Shown here: one piece after another, positions 1 through 11,500 of the stretch
How positions within the stretch are numbered: position 1 is the first letter of the stretch
How the letters are laid out: each line of letters starts with the position of its first letter
Assembly: GCA_950097015.1 (NCBI GenBank)
Contig: CATNEN010000025.1
Coordinates: 8,482,501-8,546,500, forward strand
Length of the DNA stretch: 64,000 nt
Direction: 5' to 3'
Source of the DNA: Macrostomum hystrix
Taxonomy: Eukaryota > Platyhelminthes > Macrostomidae
Program-made: the position numbers and the translations under genes
Notes under the pieces: generated by a model
Told to the model about the DNA's origin: nothing
The model's database searches: none
The model's input: only the letters and a program-made list of their open reading frames with translations

Positions 1-1700
1 CTGACTATTATCACATTGTCATCAGTGAATTGTAGGTGACTATTATCACAATGTCAGCAGTGAATTGTAGCTGAATATTATCACAATGTCAGCAGTGAAT
101 TGTAGCTGACTATTATCACATTGTCAGCAGTGAATTGTAGGTGACTATTATCACAATGTCAGCAGTGAATTGTAGCTGACTATTATCACATTGTCATCAG
201 TGAATTGTAGGTGACTATTATCACAATGTCAGCAGTGAATTGTAGCTGAATATTATCACAATGTCAGCAGTGAATTGTAGGTGACTATTATCACATTGTC
301 AGCAGTGAATTGTAGCTGACTATTATCACATTGTCAGCAGTGAATTGTAGCTGACTATTATCACATTGTCAGCAGTGAATTGTAGCTGACTATTATCACA
401 ATGTCAGCAGTGAATTGTAGCTGACTATTATCACATTGTCAGCAGTGAATTGTAGCTGACTATTATCACAATGTCAGCAGTGAATTGTAGCTGACTATTA
501 TCACAATGTCATCAGTGAATTGTAGCTGACTATTATCACATTGTCATCAGTGAATTGTAGGTGACTATTATCACAATGTCAGCAGTGAATTGTAGCTGAC
601 TATTATCACAATGTCAGCAGTGAATTGTAGGTGACTATTATCACAATGTCAGCAGTGAATTGTAGGTGACTATTATCACAATGTCAGCAGTGAATTGTAG
701 GTGACTATTATCACATTGTCAGCAGTGAATTGTAGGTGACTATTATCACATTGTCAGCAGTGAATTGTAGGTGACTATTATCACATTGTCATCAGTGAAT
801 TGTAGGTGACTATTATCACATTGTCAGCAGTGAATTGTAGGTGACTATTATCACATTGTCAGCAGTGAATTGTAGGTGACTATTATCACAATGTCAGCAG
901 TGAATTGTAGGTGACTATTATCACATTGTCAGCAGTGAATTGTAGGTGACTATTATCACATTGTCAGCAGTGAATTGTAGGTGACTATTATCACATTGTC
1001 AGCAGTGAATTGTAGGTGACTATTATCACATTGTCATCAGTGAATTGTAGGTGACTATTATCACATTGTCAGCAGTGAATTGTAGGTGACTATTATCACA
1101 TTGTCAGCAGTGAATTGTAGCTGACTATTATCACAATGTCAGCAGTGAATTGTAGGTGACTATTATCACATTGTCAGCAGTGAATTGTAGGTGACTATTA
1201 TCACATTGTCAGCAGTGAATTGTAGGTGACTATTATCACATTGTCAGCAGTGAATTGTAGGTGACTATTATCACATTGTCAGCAGTGAATTGTAGGTGAC
1301 TATTATCACAATGTCAGCAGTGAATTGTAGGTGACTATTATCACAATGTCAGCAGTGAATTGTAGCTGACTATTATCACAATGTCAGCAGTGAATTGTAG
1401 GTGACTATTATCACAATGTCAGCAGTGAATTCTAGCTGACTATTATCACAATGTCAGCAGTGAATTGTAGCTGACTATTATCACAATGTCAGCAGTGAAT
1501 TGTAGGTGACTATTATCACAATGTCAGCAGTGAATTCTAGCTGACTATTATCACAATGTCAGCAGTGAATTGTAGCTGACTATTATCACAATGTCAGCAG
1601 TGAATTGTAGGTGACTATTATCACAATGTCAGCAGTGAATTCTAGCTGACTTTTATCACAATGTCAGCAGTGAATTCTAGCTGACTATTATCACAATGTG
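1..1700. repeat. 35-bp satellite, ~48 copies (continues left of the window)
   Basis: The unit begins gtgactattatcacattgtc. Variants alternate at a few fixed sites (c/g at position 1, a/t before tgtc, g/t in cagcag). Some changes, such as gaattctag, cluster at the right end, as expected from local unit duplication. Confidence 0.98.
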
Positions 1701-2297
1701 ACCGTTCGCTCGTAGACTGATAAATACAAAATAAAGAAGTATTTACAAACTGACCAGCTCCTGAACAGCCAGTTCAACCTGCCTGAAATCTAGTTTTTTT
1801 ACGACAATAGACTGAACCAGTTGCTAAAAATGTCCATTAATTCTCTATATTATTAATGGCATATGTAAGACAATGACAATACATGCTGTACAAAACGTTG
1901 TGTACATTCAAACAATTATTTCAGGACAGAAAAGTAAAAATATTTACTCGTGCTTTTGAATACAATTAAGTCTTTTAACTCGTACAACAATGAACACTCC
2001 AAATGCGGTACAGAATATGTTTGTGCTCAAACCGAACGCCAGGGGGAGAAGATAAACTGTTTTTTAATGAAACCAGTTTTGTTTAAAAACTATAGGTTTT
2101 AAATAGGAAAGGAAACACAATGGGCTAGATTTAGACACCAAATAACTTACCAAATGGCATGTGACTTCTATAGTTTCACGAGAAAGTTTTGGTTATTATT
2201 GAACGAGAGAAAAAAAAGAAGAAAAACAACTGGACGCTAAACAATGTGACTCCTTTTCTGAGTGAGTCTATATGAGTCGATGGAAAAAACTCTATAG
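1701..2297. other. unique sequence, nothing recognised
   Basis: AT-rich, no coding-like frame and no clear regulatory motif. Confidence 0.6.
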
Positions 2298-2515
2298 GGG
2301 GTTGTAGCCTAGTGGCAAGATCGTCGAACTCACGACTTGAAGGTCGGTGGTTCGAATCCCAACTCCACTGGAACAATTCGTGCCCGTTAGCAAGGCACTT
2401 AAATATGCATTTCTTCAGTTCGGGTAATTGAGGGTGTCGCGTCACAGCCTTCAGATGCGCCGCGCAATAGCTGCGGCTGTGCTGTCGGCTCACATTGTTA
2501 CCAATTGTTTTTTTC
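2298..2515 (+). mobile_element. tRNA-derived SINE, copy A1 (internally deleted)
   Basis: The tRNA-like head 2298-2366 has an A box TAGCCTAGTGG (2305-2315), a perfect B box GGTTCGAATCC (2349-2359) and a 7-bp acceptor stem (GGGGTTG with CAACTCC). The anticodon-arm region CTCACGACTTGAAGGTC resembles tRNA-Met. The body TTAGCAAGGCACTTAA and CATTTCTTCAGTTC is shared with the copy at 42.2 kb but lacks 34 nt of its central domain. Confidence 0.8.
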
Positions 2516-2599
2516 ATGTAAAGTAATTTGGATAGTAAGATATATAGTTTAGATAGACATATTTGGTAGGCAGGTAGGTAATTAGGTAGCTAGGATATA

Positions 2600-2955
2600 A
2601 TAATAATTGACACTAGACCCAAGGGCCAGTGCAGGTGTTGTGTGTCAGGCACACTCCCCGGCTCTCCCGGACACCGGTTGACAGCCGCGTGTCAGCAATG
2701 GAATTTATTTTTTCCAAACATATCGGCAGCATCCAAACCCCACTGATTTGCCGCACAGAAACTGCTTTATTCCACGCCAGCCGGAATTATTATTACCCGA
2801 CGAAATGTCGGTACTCATTTGCAGCTGAGTAGACTGTGTGCACATCAGGGCAAAGCAGCTTGCCAAAGGCTGCACGAATAGTTCTAGACTAGGTCGGGAG
2901 TCGAACCCAGGACTAGATCCAGAGTCCGACACCTTACTGACTGAGCTATCCGCCC
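2600..2955 (-). mobile_element. tRNA-derived SINE, family B
   Basis: On the minus strand from 2955: a tRNA-like head GGGCGGATAGCTCAGTCAG (A box) and B box GGTTCGACTCC (2907-2897), then GGCAAGCTGCTTTG, a central domain CTCAGCTGCAAATGAGTACC, a body and an AT-rich (ATT)n tail near 2600. The head differs from copy A1 but the central domain resembles that of copy A2 at 42.2 kb, so two families share a body module. Confidence 0.8.
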
Positions 2956-5147
2956 TTTTAGCTAGGATGGTAGGCAAATGGTCAGGTATGGTCAGGTATA
3001 GCCAGATAAGGTACGTAGATGGTTGGTTAGTAAGTCGTCTAAATTAGCCAGCAAATAGGAAATTCTGGCCATTTCGCTGACTTCTGAGCTCAGCTATACT
3101 CAAACTCCAATAGCAGTTTTGTATACAACAGCAGAAGCAATTAAATGATTTCCAATTCCAGTTTGGAGGCATGCACCCGTGGCAACCGACTGCAACCAGA
3201 CTTTGATTCTTTCTTGCTCAAAATAGTGTTTAAGAAACACTCGAGAAGCATGTCTCAGCTGATTAAATTTTAGTTTATCTAACTTCTAGGCAAGCTTATA
3301 CGCGCGTCGAGTTGAACTCTAAATGATAAAAAGCCAGATTTTTAGGGCAGAACGGCACGCATTTTCAGTGACCTAAAAACCAAAAGAAGTGTTTTCAAAT
3401 GAGTTTCATGCAAGCCATTTTTTAGGGCGCCAACACCAAAACAATACAGGTGGTTCTAAAGACGTTGATATAAAAGAGATATATTACAACAGAAAAATCT
3501 AATTTTTATTTGTCTTCTCTGGATCGCCTAATCGTGGATTTTTAAATCTTCCAATAATCAACGTTCGGGTGGTACAAAGTCTGATATTGGAAATTTTGTC
3601 AATTTATCATAGCCACTAGCCAGCATTTCCATTCGCTAATAATAGCGAAATGCATGCATGATAGGACATGAAATGAACAGTTTTGTCTGGTTACTATACT
3701 TAACTGGCTGAAGCGAAAGCTGCACACACATTTTACACATTGAGCTTTAACAAAAAAGTTTCTATTTCAATCTTAGATACACATCTAGTTCTCTTAGGCA
3801 TGGCCCACTGTTTTGGCAGACAATCTCTGGGACAACTATCAAACCAGCAACCCCAACCTCCGCTCAGCAATGGAAAAATGCGTTTGGAGAGATTCGGGCG
3901 CGGAAATTTCCATTCCAGCAACTCCCACCCACCTCCCTCCCGCCTCCGCCCAGTCCTTTCGTCCTTCCTCGACTCTCGCCTGAATATTCTCTCCCCCAAA
4001 ATTCTACACGGCCTGTCATTGGCTGAGATGGGACAATTTATTTAGGTCAAGCTTAGCTGTCTGGTTTGTTATTTTCTAGGTAATGGGGGCAAAATATGAG
4101 AGCAGGCAATGGAAGGAAAATCTTACTATTTAAAAGGAGCTAAATTTGAGATTTTACCGAACTACCCGCCAACCTTTCAACAGCGTAACTTGATTGATAA
4201 AATATAATTTGAATTAAAGTATTTCACCAATTTGTTAAAATTCAACTCAACAATTAATACCGGCGCATTCGGTTCAATAGATTCCTGCGATGCCATTGAA
4301 AAAGTACATAACTGACCTGTGGTCAAAGAAGGTGAGTTCGATTTCATTGTTGATCGGTTCATTAACTAAACCAGCTAAAGTCGAGATTATAATCAATCGA
4401 TATTATAATGGAAGATTAACAGTTGCAGAATGTTCAAAATAATTCGCGTAAGACTCGTACAATACAATACAATAAGTACAATGTCCACCGACCACAAGTG
4501 GCCTGAAAAGGGGGGCATTGTCAAAAAACACGCCTGGCCGCACGCCTGGCGTCTTCTAACAGACAGTCGATGAACCTCCGGGTTCGCGCCTGACCTCGCC
4601 GGTATGGGCCCTGCTGCGTGTGCAGATCTGGCAGGGCGTCGCTTTGAAGCACGACTCGAACTGAGCGGAAAGCCGCCCAGGCGAGCCCTCTGCGACGTCG
4701 CAAATCCTCTTGGACACTGGGTACAAGACCGCCAAGATACCGGAACTGCTCACATCGGGGTAGGGATGTTGCCCTAGGACTCGTACGTACTCGTACTCGT
4801 ACATACGTAGGATGTTGCGTAGGACTTGTACATTGTATAGTATCGTCATTTTCTAAAAATGTAAAAAATAGTGTCTAGTATAGCTTAACTATTCTGCTAC
4901 GAAATTAAAAAACTATCTCAAGGACATGGGCATAGAAAAGAGTCATAAAGAGTCATAAACTCAAAAGAGTCACTGGTCATAAACGTCGTATTAAACTGCC
5001 CACAACTTCGGGCCATAGATATATTTGGGGCGAGCATCGATGATGCATCTTATGCAACACGCTTGAATTGTCTATGGGTAAGAAGCCATTCTCTACTAAA
5101 TAATTTAGTCATCGAGACAAGAACGAAATCTAAAAAAAAAATCGAAA
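2956..5147. other. unique upstream region of the SLC6 gene, with a GC-rich block
   Basis: Mostly AT-rich and non-coding in appearance. A sharp GC-rich block at about 4500-4730 is open in two minus-strand frames but resembles no protein I know. The neighbouring 4775-4840 carries a degenerate actcgtac repeat. The promoter of the SLC6 gene should lie here but no TATA box stands out. Confidence 0.5.
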
Positions 5148-5162
5148 ATGTATCGCTTCCAG
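5148..5162 (+). CDS. SLC6 exon 1, putative 15-nt coding exon
   Basis: ATG followed by four codons (M-Y-R-F-Q) and a consensus donor CAG|GTAAGT. It is phase 0, matching the phase-0 acceptor at 5778. The frame of exon 2 is open back to a stop at 5700-5702 but has no ATG before 5898, so an upstream start exon is needed to use the N-terminal part of exon 2. Alternative: translation starts at Met46 (5898), giving 620 residues. Confidence 0.5.
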
Positions 5163-8100
5163 GTAAGTCTTAACATCAGAATACGCTTCGTCATCACTGC
5201 ACAGCGTACATGTACTGCTGCTGTACAGGGTTAAAATTCTTTGGAATTTTCCAAACGCACTTAGCATGTCTGGCTCTCCCTCCTCCGCGCGCTCATATTC
5301 TCTCTAGCCGATGCCGCGCGTACATTGAACTGGAGCATCAACCTCATTGCTAATAGCTTCCTTCTTCCATCTCCTATTATTTGGGAAAAACAGTAACGTT
5401 TAAAAATGATGTATTTAGTTACTATGGCGACTGTGTCAATTGGAATCTTTCATTGTAGCAAAGGGACAATTCGTTAAATAAAAGTCTCGAATTTCGGTCA
5501 AACATCTGGACTAAAAAGTTTAGAAAATGTCAAAAGTGCAAACTCTTAGGATCTCAATTGGCGAACGAAGTCCTGACACATTAATTTAAAACTGAAATTT
5601 AGGATGACACAAGAAAGAAAGTTAAATTTGGCGCCCCTAAAACACTTCCTTCAAACTGCTTTGTTAATCTTCTACTCCACTTCAAACTCAGTCATGCTAT
5701 AAAGTGTCACTCATTCACGCTATCAAATTGTAACTCATTCAACAAATTCTCAAAACCTCAAACCTGACTACGCCCAGAACTGTAAGCAGGATGGAGGCGG
5801 CACAGCGGACGCCGATCCAGACGCCGAAGTCCCTGAAGCCGCTGCTGAAGCCGCCGACTGTCGCGATGTGGCGGCAATCGCGCAGTCATCCTACACAATG
5901 GCCACTCTGGACTCGCTAGTAGAGCCACGAGAGCACTGGCCACATCACATGGACTTCATTCTGAGCTGCGTTGGCTATGCGGTGGGCTTCGGGTCCATCT
6001 GGAGGTGAGTCAGCTGGAGGTGGACTGGCTAGATCAGAAGGGCCGACATCAGAGACAGGCTAGATCAGACAGACAGACACCAGAGACAGGCTAGATCAGA
6101 CAGACAGACACTAGAGACAGGCTAGATCAGACAGACAGACACCAGAGACAAGCTAGATCAGACAGACAGACACCAGAGACAGGCTAGATCAGACAGACAG
6201 ACACTAGAGACAGGCTAGATCAGACAGACAGACACCAGAGACAAGCTAGATAAGACAGACAGACACCAGAGACAGGCTAGATCAGACAGACAGACACCAG
6301 AGACAGGCTAGATCAGACAGACAGACACTAGAGACAGGCTAGATCAGACAGACAGACACCAGAGACAGGCTAGATCAGACAGACAGACACCAGAGACAAG
6401 CTAGATCAGACAGACAGACACCAGAGACAGGCTAGATCAGACAGACAGACACCAGTGACAGGCTAGATCAGACAGACAGACACCAGAGACAGGCTAGATC
6501 AGACAGAAAGACACCAGTGACAGGCTAGATCAGACAGACAGACACCAGAGACAGGCTAGATCAGACAGAAAGACACCAGAGACAGGCTAGATCAGACAGA
6601 CCGACACTAGAGACAGGCTAGATCAGACAGAAAGACACCAGTGACAGGCTAGATCAGACAGGCAGACACCAGAGACAGGCTAGATCAGACAGAAAGACAC
6701 CAGAGACAGGCTAGATCAGACAGACCGACACTAGAGACAGGCTAGATCAGAGAGAAAGACACCAGAGACAGGCTAGATCAGACAGACCGACACTAGAGAC
6801 AGGCTAGATCAGAGAGAAAGACACCAGTGACAGGCTAGATCAGACAGGCAGACACTAGAGACAGGCTAGATCAGACAGACCGACACCAGTGACAGGCTAG
6901 ATCAGACAGACAGACAGGCAGACACCAGAGACAGGCTAGATCAGACAGACAGACAGGCAGACACCAGAGACAGGCTAGATCAGACAGAAAGACACCAGAG
7001 ACAGGCTAGATCAGACAGACCGACACTAGAGACAGGCTAGATCAGACAGAAAGACACCAGTGACAGGCTAGATCAGACAGGCAGACACCAGAGACAGGCT
7101 AGATCAGAGAGAAAGACACCAGAGACAGGCTAGATCAGACAGAAAGACACCAGAGACAGGCTAGATCAGACAGACCGACACTAGAGACAGGCTAGATCAG
7201 AGAGAAAGACACCAGTGACAGGCTAGATCAGACAGGCAGACACCAGAGACAGGCTAGATCAGACAGGCAGACACCAGAGACAGGCTAGATCAGACAGACC
7301 GACACTAGAGACAGGCTAGATCAGACAGACCGACACCAGTGACAGGCTAGATCAGACAGACAGACAGGCAGACACCAGAGACAGGCTAGATCAGACAGGC
7401 AGACAGGCAGACACCAGAGACAGGCTAGATCAGACAGGCAGGCAGTCAGACACCAGAGACAGGCTAGATCAGACAGACAGACACCAGTGACAGGCTAGAT
7501 CAGACAGGCAGACAGACAGACACCAGAGACAGGCTAGATCAGACAGACAGACAGGCAGACACCAGAGACAGGCTAGATCAGACAGACAGACAGGCAGACA
7601 CCAGAGACAGGCTAGATCAGACAGGCAGACAGGCAGACACCAGAGACAGGCTAGATCAGACAGACAGACAGGCAGACACCAGAGACAGGCTAGATCAGAC
7701 AGACAGACAGGCAGACACCAGAGACAGGCTAGATCAGACAGACAGACAGGCAGACACCAGAGACAGGCTAGATCATACAGGCAGGCAGGCAGACACCAGA
7801 GACAGGCTAGATCAGACAGACAGACAGGCAGACACCAGAGACAGGCTAGATCAGACAGACAGACAGGCAGACACCAGAGACAGGCTAGATCAGACAGGCA
7901 GGCAGTCAGACATGCCTCCCGCACCACTTCAGGTTCCCTTACCTGTGCTACAAGAACGGAGGCGGTGCATTCCTGATTCCTTACATTATCTTCATGACTA
8001 TCTGCGGTGTGCCACTGTTCTTCTTGGAGTTGGCCATCGGACAGTTCTCAGGTGAGAAATGGATTGTTCTGTGATATTAAATACCCGAGTATTTGAGTTT

Positions 8101-8504
8101 TTCCTTGATAATGGACCATGATACAGTCTATATGTGCTTGGCACTCCGTTATTCCGTCTGTCTATTATTGTGTCATTCTGTCTATCTGTATGTCTGTCAT
8201 TCTGTCTGCCTGTATGTCTGTCATTCTGTCTGCCTGTCACTCTGTCTGTCTGTCACTCTGTCTGTCTGTCATTCTGTCATTCTGTCATTCTGTCTACCTG
8301 TATGTCTGTCACTCTGTCTGTCTGTCACTCTGTCTGTCTGTCACTCTGTCTGTCTGTCACTCTGTCTGTCTGTCATTCTGTCATTCTGTCATTCTGTCTA
8401 CCTGTATGTCTGTCATTCTGTCTGCCTGTCACTCTGTCTGTCTGTCACTCTGTCTGTCTGTCATTCTGTCATTCTGTCATTCTGTCTACCTGTATGTCTG
8501 TCAC

Positions 8505-8538
<34 letters not shown>

Positions 8539-11500
8539 ATTCTGTCTACCTGTATGTCTGTCATTCTGTCTGTCTGTCACTCTGTCTGTCTGTCATCTTG
8601 TCTGTCTATTATTGTGTCATTCTGTCTACCTTTATGTCTGTCACTCTATCTGTCTGTCATTTTGTCATTCTGTCATTCTGTCTACCTGTATGTCTGTCAT
8701 TCTGTCCGTCTGTCACTCTGTCTGTCTGTCATTCTGTCTACCTGTATGTCTGTCATTCAGTCTGTCAGCCATTCTGTCATTCTGTCTACCTGTATTTCTG
8801 TCATTCTGTCTGTCTGTCATTCTGTCTGCCTGTCACTCTGTCTGTCTGTCATTCTGTTATTCTGTCATTCTGTCTACCTGTATGTCTGTCATTCTGTCTG
8901 TCTGTCACTCTGTCTGTCTGTCACTCTGTCATCCTGTCTGTCTATTATTGTGTTATTCTGTCATTCCGTATGTTTTTCTTTGTCTCGTTCTGTCATACTG
9001 TCATTCTGTCTGTCTGACATTCTGTTTGCCTGTCATACTGTCATTCTGTCTGTCTGACATTCTGTTTGCCTGTCATCGTGTCATTCTGTCTGTCTGTCAT
9101 TACATCAATCTGTCTAAATTTATTAATGGCGCTGTCACATCGTGTTATGCGTCAGATTTTTCTAAAAAGTCTCACTGAGCAGCAAGATAAACTGACCCGA
9201 TTGTGACAGGGGGACAGTTGAGAACAGTTAACTCGAGGCCTAAGTTGAGTTTGACTCAGTCACAGTTCAATGCGTTTAGACAGAACTCCAGTGCAACACA
9301 ATGCGAGAGTATTAAATTACTAAATCTGTTGAGCTGCTCATTGTGTTAAAACTGAAAAATTAACCAAATTCAGCCGCAGTTTTCGGGTCAGAGAATATGT
9401 GACAGCATCGATAAACAAAAAACTGGATTTATCTGGTTCTGTTAGACCACTTTGTATGCTCGTATCTTGATTGTCATCTGAAAACAAGGGGAAATTTATA
9501 ACTATCTATCTGTCTAACTATCTATCTACCTATCTATCTACCTATCTATCTACCTATCTATCTACCTATCTATCTACCTATCTATATCCTAGCTTATACG
9601 AAATCCCAAATCCCCCAAAACAATTTTAGGCGCCTCCCCCCTAGCTCTGTGGGATATTTGTCCCCTATTCAAAGGCGTGGGGTGGGGCATGATCATCATT
9701 AGCGGCTTGGTGTGCATCTACTACAACATCATCCTGACGTGGGTGATCTACTACCTGGTGCTGAGTTTCGCTGCCAGGGTGCCATGGGACTCGTGCGACA
9801 ACCAGTGGAACACCTGCAACTGCACCGAGACTAAACTGGAAGAGCATTTGAAGAATCTCACCGAGACTCTGATGCCGAACTTCACCTGGCCATCCAACCC
9901 ACGGTGCAATACCACCACACCGCTGCATATCAACTACAGCCAGACATCTTCCAACGAATTCTGGAGGTACAACGTGCTCAGGCAGTCCAGCGGTATTGAC
10001 CAGTTGGGAGAGGTGCATTGGGGACTGCTCATTGCTCTGGCAGCGGCTTGGCTGCTCATCTTTGCGTGCCTGTTCAAAGGTGAGTCATCGTGTCCTTATC
10101 CTCTCATTTTATCCCATACCAATCTCATTTGGCAAAATTTACCAATCCAAAGCTCCAAAGCAAAATTGCCGTATACAAAGACCGAATTTAAGGATCGCAT
10201 GGCAAATCATGCCACTCCACATATCCCGCTGCAGAGATAACGCTTCCAAAATCCCAAAACAAAAATCCTTATCAAAAATACGAACGCAAAGATTAGAACA
10301 ACAAAGATCCCACAACAAAGATCCCACACCAAAGATCCTTCACCAAAGATCCTAAACCAAAGATCCTTCACCAAAGATCCCACATTAAAGGTCCTACATC
10401 AGAGATCCCACACCAAAGATCCCACACCAAAGATCCCACACCAAAGATCCCACTGCAAAGATCCCACTGCAAAGATCCCACTGCAAAGATCCCACATTAA
10501 AGGTCCTACATCAGAGATCCCACACCAAAGATCCCACACCAAAGATCCCACTGCAAAGATCCCACTGCAAAGATCCCACTGCAAAGATCCCACTGCAAAG
10601 ATCCCACTGCAAAGATCACACTCCAAAGATCCCACACCAAATGTCCCACAGTAAAGATCCTACATCAGAGATCCCACAGAAAAGATCCCACACTAAAGAT
10701 CCCACACCAAAGATCCCACACTAAAGATCCCACACCAAAGATCCCACACCAAAGATCCCACACTAAAGATCCCACACCAAATGTTCCACATTAAAGATCT
10801 TAAATCAGAGATCCCACACCAAAGATCCCACATCAAAGATCCCGCACCAAAGATCCCACTCCAGAGATACCCAAAGCACCCATCTCATTATGAGTGGTAT
10901 CAAAGAGGCTAATCAATATCCCTAATCGGTCATGCACTGCCAGGTGTGAAGTCGGTAGGCAAGGTGGTGTACTTCACAGCCACATCGCCGTATGTATTTC
11001 TGGCCATCCTGCTAGTCCGCAACTGCATGTTGCCTGGCAGCTGGGAGGGCATTCGCTTCTACATCACCCCGGTGTGGAGCAAGCTGAAGAATTTGGAAAT
11101 TTGGCACGAAGCCGCTCTGCAGGTGTTCTTCGCCCTCGGCCCAGCCTGGGGCGGCCTCATCACAATGGCCAGTTTTAATAAGTTCAAAAACAATTGCTAC
11201 CGAGACGCTATCATTGTGCCGATAGTGAATTGTCTGACTTCAATATTTGGCGGATTCGTCATCTTTGCCGTTGTCGGCTTCATGGCGTTCAAGACTGGCA
11301 AAGAAGTGAAGGACGTTGTGGACAAGGGTGAGTCACTGCAGACTGTGAGGGTCCATTGCAAACTTATGAAAGCCGATAGGTTGAAGTTGTCAGAGAAGTA
11401 GACAGAAAAGTAGACAGTCGGAAGAATAGTCAGAAAGGTAGACACTCCAAAAATTAAATAGAATGGCAGACAGTTTGGTAGGTAGACAGTTAAAAAAGTA

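Noticed and set aside
1-1700. CRISPR array
   Set aside because: Units are directly contiguous with no unique spacers, and the context is a eukaryotic genome. The same applies to all other arrays here.
2298-2366. Functional tRNA gene
   Set aside because: The acceptor stem and B box are good, but the D stem barely pairs and a SINE body follows that is shared with another copy. Called a SINE head instead.
4521-4849. Minus-strand frames in the GC-rich block
   Set aside because: Open only because of GC richness; no recognisable motif. Kept as an unexplained block rather than a gene.
8093-9178. Cys/Ser/Val-rich frames of ~300-360 codons
   Set aside because: TGTC repeat in SLC6 intron 3, open in three frames at once.
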